Shown here in pieces: positions 10,240 to 19,530 of a stretch of DNA of 64,000 nucleotides. The notes under the pieces are model-generated. The model was not told the DNA's origin. It worked only from the letters and a program-made list of their open reading frames with translations, and ran no database searches. Position numbers and translations under genes: made by a program. Position 1 is the first letter of the stretch; each line of letters begins with the position of its first letter. Origin of the DNA: Pedobacter sp. PF22-3 (GTDB taxonomy: Bacteria > Bacteroidota > Bacteroidia > Sphingobacteriales > Sphingobacteriaceae); the NCBI RefSeq assembly GCF_026239555.1, contig NZ_JAPIVP010000001.1, positions 558,001 to 622,000 of the forward strand, read 5' to 3'.

Positions 10240-10340
10240 CCGTCATCTCGACTGGAACGTAGTGAAATGGAGAGATCTATCTTTGCAGATTTCTCGACTT
10301 CGTTGCACCCGATAACTATCGGGTCCGCTCGAAATGACGG
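10240..10340. repeat. GTCAT-type inverted repeat element
   Basis: The terminal arms CCGTCATCTCGA (10240-10251) and TCGAAATGACGG (10329-10340) are inverted. Inside is the palindrome CCCGATAACTATCGGG (10308-10323), a module shared with the element at 50.7 kb. It lies between convergent genes, so it may also fold as a terminator. Confidence 0.75.
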
Positions 10341-10351
10341 CCTCTAGACAT

Positions 10352-11623
10352 TTATTTCTTCCCGATCACTACTTCTGTAAAATTTTCTGTAGTAAGGTAT
10401 TTATTGGCCAATGCCAACAATTCTCCTGAAGTAATGGTCTTCACTTTTTCGATATATTTGGTATAATAATCATAATCCAGTCCCGAAAAATAAATATTCT
10501 TAAATTTATCGGCATGCGAAAAAACATTCTCCAAACTGCCTAACATCGATCCAAGCATATAGTTCTTAACCAGCTCAAGTTCTGCTGCTCCTACCTGTTC
10601 ATTTTTCAATATATCGATCTCTTTATAAATTTCAGTTAGTGCAGCCGAACATACATCAGCCCCTACCTCGGTAGCAATAAATAGATAACCTGCCTGCTGC
10701 AGCGAAGAAATGCCAGAACCAATTCCGTATGTGTAACCTTTATCTTCTCGGATATTGTTCATTAAACGCGAACCAAAATATCCACCTAAAATTGTATTAA
10801 GAATCTGAAGTCCACAAAAATCCTCATGTTTACGGTTAATTGCCAGTTGCCCTATTCGGATAGCCGATTGTAATGCATCTGGCTTTTCGGTATAAACCAC
10901 TTTTCTATCACTGGCAGTAAAACTGAAACTATTTTTTACTGCATTACTTTTTTCCCAATCGCGACCAAAAAAATCGTTTAAAAGATTGAATCCGGCTTCG
11001 TCAAACTTACCTGATATCACTATAGTGCAATTATTCGGGGTATAAGCTGCCTTAAAATAATCAATCAAATCCTCACGCTTTAAGGTATCATAATGTTCTG
11101 CCTGGATGTTTACACCATAAGCGGTATCACCAAACAAAGCATGGGCAAATTCCTTTCTCGAAAGGATATCATTTTTCTTCAGGTTAACCTGTAACTTCTG
11201 CTTCTGGTTCTGGATATAAATATCGAGTTCATGCTGTGGAAACTGACTTTCTGATAAAACATCTTTCACGATCGGTAATACCGAATGTAAATGTTTATTC
11301 AGCGTATACAACGTAACTGAAGATTGATCCTGCACATATTCTGTTTGAAAAAATGCACCATAAAAATCAATTTTTTCGGCTATCTCTTTTGCTGATAACT
11401 TATTTGTCCCATTATTGATTAATGCGCTTACTGCAATAGCCTGCAATGGTTTTTCGAGTTTCCAGTTTACGTTATCAAAAATAAATTCAATTCGTACCAG
11501 ATCCTGTTCTCCGGAATAAATGGTATAAACGGGTACACCATTATCCAATACTTTTTTTTCTGGCTGGATAAAGTTTATGATAGATACCTGCTTAAAATCA
11601 GGTGCCTGTTGTCTATTAAGCAT
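10352..11623 (-). CDS. M16 family peptidase-like subunit lacking the zinc motif
   Basis: This 423-residue protein has the two-repeat M16 (pitrilysin/PqqL/MPP-like) fold but no HxxEH in the N-terminal half, where SALINNGTNKLSAKEIAEKID stands instead. The glycine-rich GGYFGSRLMNNIREDKGYTYGIGSGIS segment typical of non-catalytic M16B subunits is near residues 280-310. It overlaps the 3' end of the catalytic partner by 8 bp, so the two are translationally coupled and probably form a heterodimer. I see no signal peptide, so a cytoplasmic location is likely. Confidence 0.9.
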   Translation of the reverse strand: MLNRQQAPDFKQVSIINFIQPEKKVLDNGVPVYTIYSGEQDLVRIEFIFDNVNWKLEKPLQAIAVSALINNGTNKLSAKEIAEKIDFYGAFFQTEYVQDQSSVTLYTLNKHLHSVLPIVKDVLSESQFPQHELDIYIQNQKQKLQVNLKKNDILSRKEFAHALFGDTAYGVNIQAEHYDTLKREDLIDYFKAAYTPNNCTIVISGKFDEAGFNLLNDFFGRDWEKSNAVKNSFSFTASDRKVVYTEKPDALQSAIRIGQLAINRKHEDFCGLQILNTILGGYFGSRLMNNIREDKGYTYGIGSGISSLQQAGYLFIATEVGADVCSAALTEIYKEIDILKNEQVGAAELELVKNYMLGSMLGSLENVFSHADKFKNIYFSGLDYDYYTKYIEKVKTITSGELLALANKYLTTENFTEVVIGKK

Positions 11624-12860
11624 TTTCTTCAGTTAAGTAATATAAAGTAGATGATGATTTTTGGTTAAAAGTTTCGTTAGATATCCTTTTGATATCTTCT
11701 GCCTCTACTTTTAAAAACTCCTCGGTTTCACGGTTCAATATAGCCGCATCGCCCAACAGCTCATAGTAAGCCAGGTTCATTGCTTTATCCAGCAGGCTCA
11801 TCTCAGAAAAAACCAGTACCGACTCTACCTTGTTCTTCACTTTGGTTAATTCAGTTTCAGAAACCAATTCTGTTTTTATCTTTTCAAGTTCTGACCAGAT
11901 CGCTTTTTCTGCCGTTTCGATGGCTACACCTTCCACCAATTTACCTTCAACAATAAACAAACCCGGATCTAAACTGCTCGAAATGTAGGCATTGATATCG
12001 CTAAAAAGTTGCTGTTCCTTCAACAGGCTGTTGTACAAACGAGAAGATTGTCCACGTGATAAAATATCCGACAATAAATCAAAAGCATAATAATCCTGAT
12101 TTAAGCGTCCTGGCATTTTAAAAGCCATATAAATCGCATTTAAAGGTACATTAGCCTTAACCGTTTCTTTTCTGGCTTCGGTTTGTGGATCCTCCTGAAT
12201 TAAATTCCGGTTATATTTTTCACCTGCAGGGATTGGTTCGAACCATTTTTCGGCCAGTTTTTTCACATCAGCTGTTTTCACATTCCCGCCAACAACCAAA
12301 ATTGCATTTTGTGGCGTATAATGTTTCTTAAAAAATGATTTTACATCATCCATCGTTGCATTTTCGATGTGCGAAAGCTCCTTTCCTATAGTTGCCCATC
12401 GATAAGAATGCTTTTTATAAGCTAATGGACGCAGCTTTAACCAAACATCGCCATAAGGCTGGTTAAGATAACGCTGTTTAAATTCTTCACTTACCACATT
12501 ACGCTGGGTATCTAAGCTTTTTTCGGAGAAAGCGAGGCTCAGCATCCGATCGCTCTCCAGCCAAAGAGCAGTTTCGATATTTTCTGCTGGCAAAGTGATG
12601 TAATAATTGGTAATATCATTACTCGTAAAAGCGTTATTTTCGCCTCCTACCCGCTGCAAAGGTTCGTCGTAACTCGGAATGTTTACCGATCCACCAAACA
12701 TCAGATGTTCGAATAAGTGGGCAAAACCCGTTTTTTCAGGATCCTCATCCCGGGCACCTACATCATATAAAATATTTAAAACTGCCATTGGAGTTGTTGC
12801 ATCTTCATGCACCAAAACTTTTAACCCATTGGCTAGTGTAAAACGATTAAAATCTACCAT
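11616..12860 (-). CDS. M16 family zinc metallopeptidase, catalytic subunit
   Basis: It is a predicted zinc endopeptidase for oligopeptides or unfolded chains. The inverted zinc motif HLFEH is at residues 48-52, with a downstream acidic helix (ESDRMLSLAF...VVSEE) giving the third ligand. I start at the ATG at 12860 rather than the upstream TTG at 12908, because a TATATTTG promoter box (12867-12874) lies between them. The partner gene downstream lacks the motif, the usual alpha/beta arrangement of M16B pairs. Confidence 0.92.
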   Translation of the reverse strand: MVDFNRFTLANGLKVLVHEDATTPMAVLNILYDVGARDEDPEKTGFAHLFEHLMFGGSVNIPSYDEPLQRVGGENNAFTSNDITNYYITLPAENIETALWLESDRMLSLAFSEKSLDTQRNVVSEEFKQRYLNQPYGDVWLKLRPLAYKKHSYRWATIGKELSHIENATMDDVKSFFKKHYTPQNAILVVGGNVKTADVKKLAEKWFEPIPAGEKYNRNLIQEDPQTEARKETVKANVPLNAIYMAFKMPGRLNQDYYAFDLLSDILSRGQSSRLYNSLLKEQQLFSDINAYISSSLDPGLFIVEGKLVEGVAIETAEKAIWSELEKIKTELVSETELTKVKNKVESVLVFSEMSLLDKAMNLAYYELLGDAAILNRETEEFLKVEAEDIKRISNETFNQKSSSTLYYLTEENA

Positions 12861-12866
12861 AAGTGA

Positions 12867-12874
12867 CAAATATA
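12867..12874 (-). promoter_or_regulatory. -7 promoter box for the M16 operon (TATATTTG)
   Basis: It is an exact TAnnTTTG match ending 6 nt before the ATG on the minus strand, which implies a very short or absent 5' UTR. Confidence 0.6.
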
Positions 12875-13024
12875 AACGAATTGTTGAATTGCTAAATTGT
12901 TTAATCAATTAATCGAGTAAACTGATCATTATTTTTTTTTATTTGTTTAAAAAAATAACGCAAACAGCTTTTGTAATTTCTTTATTACATCTAATTATAT
13001 ACTTTTATAAAAAATTAAAAAAAT

Positions 13025-13654
13025 ATGCTTACCTATACTGTAATATCACTTGTTCTAGTAGCAACGAGTCTTTTTTTACTCAATTTCAGAAGAGATAGCC
13101 AATGGCGTAAAAACAATAATGATACTTTTAGTTTTATTATCTCGCTAATTTCCACTTTTACAGGATTATTTATTGCCCTATCAGTAAATACATTTTTAGA
13201 TAATATCGACAAAAAGAATAACTTAATTAAGCTACTAAATACAACCAATTTGGCTATAGAAAATTGCCAGATGAAAACTAAGGGAATGTATTTAAATACT
13301 TCAAATTCTGGATTGAACTTAACTGAAACCTTAAAAAAAACACCAGTTGAACTGCCTAAATTATATCCACAACTTGCAACAAATAATTTGGTTAACGACT
13401 ACTTTACGCCAAATGCTTTTCAAGCTTACATTGTTTGTATAGATAACATGGAAACCTTTGTTAAAAATCTTGCTAATGCCGAACAGAACAACAATGGAAC
13501 GAAAATTGAGATTCTTAACCGATATTTAAAATATTTAGAATTTGCGAAGAGCATTAATAATTTAGAGATTGAAAGACTTGGTGGAAACATTACAGAAGAA
13601 CAGGAAACCAACTCTTTAAAGAAAATAGTTGACCAATTTACTACCTCAAAATAA
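13025..13654 (+). CDS. Hypothetical two-helix membrane protein
   Basis: I do not recognise this 209-residue protein. Hydrophobic segments at about residues 3-20 and 36-58 flank a basic loop (FRRDSQWRKNN), followed by a soluble, asparagine-rich, helical C-terminal part ending in a charged tail. The pattern suggests an inner-membrane protein with a cytoplasmic or periplasmic helical domain. It ends 1 bp before the lipoprotein gene and is presumably cotranscribed with it. Nothing in the sequence identifies a function. Confidence 0.7.
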   Translation: MLTYTVISLVLVATSLFLLNFRRDSQWRKNNNDTFSFIISLISTFTGLFIALSVNTFLDNIDKKNNLIKLLNTTNLAIENCQMKTKGMYLNTSNSGLNLTETLKKTPVELPKLYPQLATNNLVNDYFTPNAFQAYIVCIDNMETFVKNLANAEQNNNGTKIEILNRYLKYLEFAKSINNLEIERLGGNITEEQETNSLKKIVDQFTTSK

Positions 13655-13655
13655 T

Positions 13656-14273
13656 ATGAAAAATATAATTATCATTTGTCTGTTAGCTTTCGGTTTGGCT
13701 GCTTGCAACACAGCCACAAAAAACGAAGAAAAAATTGATTTTACTAAATCTTACGAAACTGCGGCCCTCGCACTAACCGATGCGCAATTAAATTATGATG
13801 CAGCTGTGGCAAGTAAGGATACCGCGAGAATAGCTGCTGCAAAAATCCAGTTAGAAACTGCCAAAATAAATTATTTAAACAGTAAAACCGATTACACTGC
13901 AAATGGTGGCACTGTAAAAGCTGAGGACGAGCAACTACTCGCCAAAGCAAATACATCTTTAGGTAAACCTGTTAATGACACAACCATAATAGCCACTGCT
14001 GCTGAAAAGTTTATAGATAGCACTAAAATTAATGCTGATAAAAAAGTAAAACAGGTCCTGGGCACTATTTCAACTGGCGAAAACAAGGTTAGAAAGGTTT
14101 CTGATGCAGTTGCTGCTGGTCAAAATACAGTTAAAAATAATGTTATAAAGGCCAATGAAGGTTTAAAAAAAGTTAACGACACCACAAAAAAGCGTTTAGA
14201 AGAAATTAAAAAGCAGGGAAATGACTTACTAAACCTCTTTAAACGTAAAACAGATACCACAAAAAATAATTAG
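13656..14273 (+). CDS. Hypothetical lipoprotein, Ala/Lys-rich helical
   Basis: The ATG at 13656 begins a lipoprotein signal peptide (MKNIIIICLLAFGLAAC, lipidated Cys17), so I prefer it to an upstream in-frame start inside the previous gene. The mature part is rich in Ala, Lys, Asp and Thr and predicted largely helical, with repeated short segments (AAAKIQLETAKINY; NKVRKVSDAVAAGQNTVKNN). It resembles apolipoprotein-like helical stalks more than any enzyme. It is probably in an operon with the membrane protein upstream. Confidence 0.75.
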   Translation: MKNIIIICLLAFGLAACNTATKNEEKIDFTKSYETAALALTDAQLNYDAAVASKDTARIAAAKIQLETAKINYLNSKTDYTANGGTVKAEDEQLLAKANTSLGKPVNDTTIIATAAEKFIDSTKINADKKVKQVLGTISTGENKVRKVSDAVAAGQNTVKNNVIKANEGLKKVNDTTKKRLEEIKKQGNDLLNLFKRKTDTTKNN

Positions 14274-14323
14274 GCTGCATCGTTTTTTTATAATCCTGTG
14301 ATTATAGTGATACTAATTTCGAG

Positions 14324-14331
14324 TATTTTTG
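14324..14331 (+). promoter_or_regulatory. -7 promoter box for mqnC (TATTTTTG)
   Basis: It is an exact TAnnTTTG match ending 4 nt before the mqnC ATG, which predicts a leaderless transcript. Confidence 0.6.
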
Positions 14332-14335
14332 CCTT

Positions 14336-15460
14336 ATGAATACAGCCGATTTACTGCAACGGGCATTACATTTTGATTTTTTAACACAAGAGGAAGGCGT
14401 ATACTTATACCATCATGCCGATACTGCATCATTGATGTTTATAGCCAATGAGCTTAGAAAAATCCAAGTGCCGAGTGGCAAAGTAACCTGGCAGATCGAC
14501 CGTAATGTAAACACCACCAACGTTTGTATTGCGAATTGTAAATTTTGCAATTTCTTCCGCAGGCCTGGCCATGAGGAAAGTTATATTACCGATATTGAAA
14601 CCTACAAGGTTAAAATCGAAGAAACCTTTCGTTTAGGCGGCGATCAATTATTATTGCAAGGCGGCCACCACCCCGATTTGGGTTTGGCTTTTTATGCCGA
14701 TTTATTCAAAAAATTAAAAGAATTATACCCAGATTTAAAACTTCATGCTTTGGGTCCGCCAGAAATTGCCCACGTAGCCAAGCTGGAAGGCATCACGCAT
14801 ACTGAAGTATTAAAAACACTAAAAGAGGCAGGAATGGATTCTCTTCCTGGTGCTGGTGCTGAAATATTAAACGATCGTGTAAGGCGCTTAATCTCTAAAG
14901 GTAAATGTGGTGGACAAGAATGGCTTGATGTAATGCGTGCCTGTCACCAATTAGATATCACAACCTCCGCAACCATGATGTTTGGGCATGTTGAAACGAT
15001 AGAAGAGCGTTTTGAGCATTTGGTTTGGATCCGTCAGGTACAGAGCGAAAAACCAGCCGATGCAAACGGATTCCTGGCCTTTATTCCATGGCCTTTCCAG
15101 GACGATGGTACTTTATTAAAAAGGCTCCGTGGAATTAGCAACACCGTAACTGCTGATGAATACATCCGTATGATTGCTTTGAGCCGCATCATGCTACCTA
15201 ACATCAAAAACATCCAGGCCAGCTGGTTAACCGTTGGAAAAACGACGGCCCAGTTATGTTTACATGCCGGAGCAAATGATTTTGGATCGATCATGATTGA
15301 AGAAAACGTAGTATCAGCAGCTGGTGCACCACACCGCTTTACGGCCAATGGCATTCAACAATCAATTAAAGCTGCTGGTTTTGAGCCACAGTTACGCGGA
15401 CAAAAATACAATTACAGGGATTTACCAGAGCATTTAGAGGAACAGGTGATAACTTACTAA
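14336..15460 (+). CDS. mqnC: Cyclic dehypoxanthinyl futalosine synthase
   Basis: This radical SAM enzyme of the futalosine route to menaquinone converts dehypoxanthinyl futalosine to the cyclic product. The cluster motif CIANCKFC gives Cys64, Cys68 and Cys71. Family segments GGDQLLLQGGHHPDLGL, SLPGAGAEIL, TTSATMMFGHVET and the C-terminal GSIMIEENVVSAAG favour MqnC over the related MqnE. Length (374) is normal. No other mqn gene is in the window, so the pathway is scattered. Menaquinone via futalosine fits an aerobic Bacteroidota. Confidence 0.95.
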   Translation: MNTADLLQRALHFDFLTQEEGVYLYHHADTASLMFIANELRKIQVPSGKVTWQIDRNVNTTNVCIANCKFCNFFRRPGHEESYITDIETYKVKIEETFRLGGDQLLLQGGHHPDLGLAFYADLFKKLKELYPDLKLHALGPPEIAHVAKLEGITHTEVLKTLKEAGMDSLPGAGAEILNDRVRRLISKGKCGGQEWLDVMRACHQLDITTSATMMFGHVETIEERFEHLVWIRQVQSEKPADANGFLAFIPWPFQDDGTLLKRLRGISNTVTADEYIRMIALSRIMLPNIKNIQASWLTVGKTTAQLCLHAGANDFGSIMIEENVVSAAGAPHRFTANGIQQSIKAAGFEPQLRGQKYNYRDLPEHLEEQVITY

Positions 15461-15901
15461 AAAATGTAAGAGGTAAGATGGTGAATGGGCTATGGAAACG
15501 ATCATGCCGGTTATTAATCATCAATGGCAACCTGAATTCGATAATTATTTGCTAAAAATAGTGCTTTAAAGGCGATTGATTTCGCTCTATTCGTCATGCT
15601 GAATTTATTTTACAAGTAGCGCTAGCGTTTTCAATTGCCTTGTAGCTACTGCGTGGTCAGCATCTTTTTAGCATGAAAGACCCTGAAATGAATTTACTAC
15701 GCAGCTTTCCGCTGTGCTACAGGTCAGGGTGACGACTCTGAATTGAAAATATCTTACAGGAGCCATTTAAAACTGGATTTTTAATCGAACTCAGGTTAGC
15801 AACAGATTTATTGGAGTAAATTTCTAATTCCATAATCTTGAAAGAAGTCAAGATAGTTCGCTTTTTTTATCGATCTTAAAGTCTAACAACCCTAAAAGCT
15901 G
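15461..15901. other. Intergenic region with GTCAT-type repeat
   Basis: No gene is seen in this convergent spacer. About 15592-15734 is a repeat element that opens with CGTCATGCTGAA and closes with GGGTGACG, with internal CAGCATCTTTTTAGCATG and several short palindromes such as GTAGCGCTAGCG. It is a relative of the elements at 10.2, 50.7 and 60.3 kb. Confidence 0.55.
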
Positions 15902-15940
15902 ATAAAACAAAGGGAAGTACAACCTAGGTTCTACCTCCCT
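15902..15940 (-). terminator. Terminator of the M57 protease gene
   Basis: The minus-strand stem AGGGAGGTAGAACC pairs with GGTTGTACTTCCCT (one mismatch and one wobble), followed by a T-rich tail. A near copy terminates the ferritin-like genes at 17.75 kb. Confidence 0.8.
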
Positions 15941-15957
15941 ACCTTAAATATATTGCT

Positions 15958-17595
15958 TTATAGAGATAAATTTCTATATATGCCGCCATTCTTTTTTGCT
16001 ACCCATGGATGACCAATTCCATCCATACCAACTTTATAACCTCTATAGCCCATATCATAAAAATCGTATCCAGTCCAGCGAAATAGTTGATAGTTTCCAT
16101 TTGCATCTGCTGCACCACCAAGTAAAAATATATTATCAACATTATTTGAATATCCAATTGCCAATTCTTTGAAAACGATATTTTGTGAAGGTGTATCAAA
16201 ATAGCTGTTGCCATTCCTACGAATTTTAAAATTTCCAGCATTATCAATAATAGCCATATTATAGTCTTTGCCCATACCAAATTTAACTGCTCCTAGAGAA
16301 GTCTCATCAATCCAATTTGTACCATCCCATCTCTTTATCAGGTTACCACCAAATGTCGCAGGTGTAGTACTTAGGATAAAAACTCCAGCATTACTTTGCG
16401 CAATTTCTAAAGCGTTTCCAGGTAATTGTACAGGAGTACTTCCATTTGTATAACCTTTAAAAATCTCATGATCAGTATTGATGTAAAAAAGACCATCAGT
16501 TGAGTTAGCAATTTTTGTCCCAAAATAATTATAAGAAGTTGAAGTATTATAGTAAGAATTGTACCAAACTAAATAACCATTTAAGCCTTCACCAAATGAA
16601 ACAAAGTAAAAAATACTTTCAGATCCGCCTGCAGAAAATGATTCGGCACTTAAGCTCGACATAACCTCCCAAGTTCCAACTGCCTTAGGATACATTGTCC
16701 GAAGAGCAATTAGGTCATTACTTGTAAAACCTTCAAAAGAACCTAGAGATAAGCTGCCGTTCATATAAGACGAAGCATCGAAGGCTGCTGTGCCTGCGAT
16801 TTGGATTTCATCCGAACCAGTACCATCTGTATGAGCTATACCTATAGTATGAGCCAATTCATGCGTAATCGCCACAACTTTTTGAGCAAGCGGCAAACTA
16901 CCGTGGTTATTATAAATCCTGATTTGCGAACCAGGCACAACCACAAAAGTCCCCGGAGGCATAAATGCATAACGTGGGATTTGAGCATCAGCTATTACGG
17001 ATGAATTCGAATTAGTTGTACCTGTTTCGCTAATCGTAATATTTTGACCTTCTGTTACAACTTTTATTTGTATCTTACTAATAGAGGTTAAGCTATTAAG
17101 GTTAAAGTTGCGTACAGCCTCTTGAGCAGCATCAATCCATTCTGGTGAGGTTGCATTTATTTTTACTTTTAAATTTGTTATAAACTGATTATCTACAATC
17201 CAAGGATTTTGATTCTGAACGTTTATGTATTGGCGTTGTTGAATTAAGTCTGGTCTACCTAACATCTTTCTGGATGAAAATAATTCCGCCAAGGTTAAAT
17301 GCTTTTGATTTAAGGCTTTTTTCCCTGATTCAATTTCCAAAGCAAGTTTCACATCTTCTTTATAAATAAATACGTCGTTTTGTATAACAAATGATGTATC
17401 TGATAATGTAATGTCTGATTCTTTAACACCTTTTGTTGTACTTAGAAAACGAACAAGATATTGTAAACTGTCAGGAACATTTGATTTCTTGTCAATCCTG
17501 TTCTCGGTAGCACTTTCTATATTACTCTGTTTTTTACAGGAGAACATCAGTGCAATTGCAGTAATGTATAACGTTAATAAGATTTTTCTTTTCAT
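15958..17595 (-). CDS. M57-type (HEIGH-like) zinc metalloprotease lipoprotein with C-terminal propeller-like region
   Basis: It is a predicted surface lipoprotein: MKRKILLTLYITAIALMFSC ends in a lipobox with Cys20. A zincin catalytic domain covers about residues 120-305, with HELAHTIGIAH giving ligands His245, His249 and His255 and catalytic Glu246; the Met-turn is near SSYMNG (Met278). This is the extended HExxHxxGxxH motif of metzincins, closest to Pfam Peptidase_M57. Residues about 310-545 have short repeated blocks (GTWEVMSSLS; LIKRWDGTNW; YQLFRWTGYDFYDM) like a tectonin-type beta-propeller, perhaps for sugar or surface binding. The gene is monocistronic with its own terminator, and the substrate is unknown. 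Confidence 0.85.
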   Translation of the reverse strand: MKRKILLTLYITAIALMFSCKKQSNIESATENRIDKKSNVPDSLQYLVRFLSTTKGVKESDITLSDTSFVIQNDVFIYKEDVKLALEIESGKKALNQKHLTLAELFSSRKMLGRPDLIQQRQYINVQNQNPWIVDNQFITNLKVKINATSPEWIDAAQEAVRNFNLNSLTSISKIQIKVVTEGQNITISETGTTNSNSSVIADAQIPRYAFMPPGTFVVVPGSQIRIYNNHGSLPLAQKVVAITHELAHTIGIAHTDGTGSDEIQIAGTAAFDASSYMNGSLSLGSFEGFTSNDLIALRTMYPKAVGTWEVMSSLSAESFSAGGSESIFYFVSFGEGLNGYLVWYNSYYNTSTSYNYFGTKIANSTDGLFYINTDHEIFKGYTNGSTPVQLPGNALEIAQSNAGVFILSTTPATFGGNLIKRWDGTNWIDETSLGAVKFGMGKDYNMAIIDNAGNFKIRRNGNSYFDTPSQNIVFKELAIGYSNNVDNIFLLGGAADANGNYQLFRWTGYDFYDMGYRGYKVGMDGIGHPWVAKKNGGIYRNLSL

Positions 17596-17738
17596 AATTT
17601 TAAATTGAATGATTCATTTCACTAAATAACAACAATAGTCACACACATTGAAAGAAATACAGACAAATAAGACAACTTAAAGTTTTAAATAACACAATCA
17701 TATTATAATTAACAATACAACTAAATCTTTTAAGTCAA

Positions 17739-17772
17739 TAAAAAAGGGAAGCAGCCCAAACGCTACCTCCCT
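17739..17772 (-). terminator. Terminator of the ferritin-like gene pair
   Basis: The minus-strand stem AGGGAGGTAGC pairs with GCTGCTTCCCT (wobbles) with a TTTTTTA tail, 42 bp past the stop. The 5' arm is the same sequence as in the M57 terminator, suggesting a copied module. Confidence 0.85.
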
Positions 17773-17814
17773 ACCTTAAACTAAACATTACCTAATCAAT
17801 AATGTAAATATTCT

Positions 17815-18660
17815 CTAAACTAATTTTTTACCAGTTCTGATAAATTGGTTTGCAATTGTTTTAACAGCTGCACCAGTTAAAAATTCGTCGAAACTTTCTG
17901 CTGCCTGAGTTTGTGAAGCTCCACCCAATCCATTAATTTCAATACCAGCCTGAATTGTATTTTGTTCTCCTGCATAAACTGCATCAACTGCTGCAATTCC
18001 GGTATCGTTACCGTTAGCTGCATAACTTATCCAAGGTTTTAAAGCAACACCAAGAGAAGCAGCAACCATTTGACGGATATGCGATGCGTGACGGGCTTCT
18101 ACTGAGTGGATTTGTAAAGCGGTGGTTAAAACAGCATTGCCTTTTAAAATCGGCGCTTGTCCCTTATAGGCACGTACACCAGTATCTTCAAAAGCTAAAG
18201 CCACTTTTAAGAAAGTTTGATAGTTACTAAAAACATCTCCAAACGCTCCTCCAGCTGTAAAATCGAAATCAGCATCTACATAACCATCAGCACCTGTAAT
18301 TTGCAACGCACTTTTTAATAAATCAACGTGAGCTCTTTCATGGGCTCTAATGGTAGTGATAGCTGCATTTGAAGCTGCAGTAGGGAAAGTGATGGTAGAA
18401 TTTGTTAAAGCGTGGTTGTAATAATTGTATTCAAGATACTCCAATGCTAATGCAAAGTTTAACACATCGTTAACTGAACTAGGGTTTGTTTGTCCATAAG
18501 CTTTTTGGAACATTGAACCCAAAGCAAGCGGTAATGCCGCCATCGATATCTTTTTACCAACATTGAAAAAATCTTTCATTGCTGATCTGCGCGGACTTAA
18601 TCTTTCATAGATCTCGCCGTCCACTTTTTCTATTTCGTCTAATATATTTAAGATATTCAT
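17815..18660 (-). CDS. Ferritin-like domain protein, exported
   Basis: This 281-residue protein has an N-terminal SPRRSAMKDFF twin-arginine-like motif and a hydrophobic stretch (ISMAALPLALGSMF, about 37-50). The four-helix ferritin-like domain (Ferritin_2 type) shows metal-ligand patterns ALALEYLEYNYY, RAHERAHVD, LAFEDTGVRAY and HSVEARHASHIR. The role could be diiron oxidase or ligand storage; it is not a canonical ferritin and no iron-storage function can be claimed. It follows its paralogue by 19 bp in one operon ended by a strong terminator. Confidence 0.85.
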   Translation of the reverse strand: MNILNILDEIEKVDGEIYERLSPRRSAMKDFFNVGKKISMAALPLALGSMFQKAYGQTNPSSVNDVLNFALALEYLEYNYYNHALTNSTITFPTAASNAAITTIRAHERAHVDLLKSALQITGADGYVDADFDFTAGGAFGDVFSNYQTFLKVALAFEDTGVRAYKGQAPILKGNAVLTTALQIHSVEARHASHIRQMVAASLGVALKPWISYAANGNDTGIAAVDAVYAGEQNTIQAGIEINGLGGASQTQAAESFDEFLTGAAVKTIANQFIRTGKKLV

Positions 18661-18679
18661 GATTGTTGAGTTTTAAAGA

Positions 18680-19411
18680 TTAAAGGTTGATTACGTTAAT
18701 TTTGGTTTTTACATATTTTCCAGCGATTGCCAAAACTTTATCTGGAGTTAAAGCTCCATCTAATCCTGCTGAATTACTAGCTCCTAATGCTGTTAAGCTA
18801 TTTAAATCAGCAAAACTTCCATTAGAAATCTGATCTCTAACCCACGCAGCGTGACGGGCTTCTACTGAAACAATTTTACCTGCTAAAACAAGATAATCGG
18901 TAGTAGTAATGCGTACACCAGCACCATTGTAAGCAGCAACACCTAAATCTTCAAATGATTGAGCTGCAGCTAAAACACCTGAAGCACTCGTAAAATCGAT
19001 ACTTGAAAAATCAACCTCTAAACTGCCGATTGCTGCAGTACTCAATGCTTTTTTAAAGAATTCTCTGTGTGCAATTTCATGAAATTGAACATCTTGAAAA
19101 TATGCTTTCTGGGCAGCTGTGAATGCTGCAGGTGGTGCAGAAGCTACTTTAATGTAAAATGCAGCTTCTAATTGTTCCAAAGCATAGGCATAATTCAATA
19201 CACCTACATCAGTTTTAAAATCCAGTGTTGCGCCACTCATTACTGGGTTATCGTAACCGCGATCTTTACTACAACCTGCAGCAACTAAAGCGATACCTGC
19301 AGCACCTGCACCTGCATACTGCAGAAAAGATCTTCTGCCCACACTTTTGTCAAACAAACTTTTCTCTTGAAGCTCGCTTTTTGTTTCTAGTTCATTGTTT
19401 TTCATAGTCAT
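18680..19411 (-). CDS. Ferritin-like domain lipoprotein with Tat signal
   Basis: The 243-residue product carries GRRSFLQYAGAGAAGIALVAAGC, a twin-arginine signal with a lipobox. The ferritin-like domain has YALEQLEAAFYIK, FHEIAHREFFKK, QSFEDLGVAAY and VEARHAAWVRD, the Glu/His pattern also seen in the downstream paralogue. Tat export suggests folding with cofactor before secretion. The first codon may be M1 or M3 (MTMKN). It is the first gene of a two-gene operon, divergent from a LytTR response regulator 119 bp away, so a shared control region is possible. Confidence 0.87.
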   Translation of the reverse strand: MTMKNNELETKSELQEKSLFDKSVGRRSFLQYAGAGAAGIALVAAGCSKDRGYDNPVMSGATLDFKTDVGVLNYAYALEQLEAAFYIKVASAPPAAFTAAQKAYFQDVQFHEIAHREFFKKALSTAAIGSLEVDFSSIDFTSASGVLAAAQSFEDLGVAAYNGAGVRITTTDYLVLAGKIVSVEARHAAWVRDQISNGSFADLNSLTALGASNSAGLDGALTPDKVLAIAGKYVKTKINVINL

Positions 19412-19530
19412 CTATGTTTTAGTGGTTTTGAATACGTTTGATGATACATACGTGACAATTTATATACTGGTTTTTTCGATTTGCATTTTTTTTTGTAAGA
19501 CCATTTTAATACATTCACCAACCTATAGCT

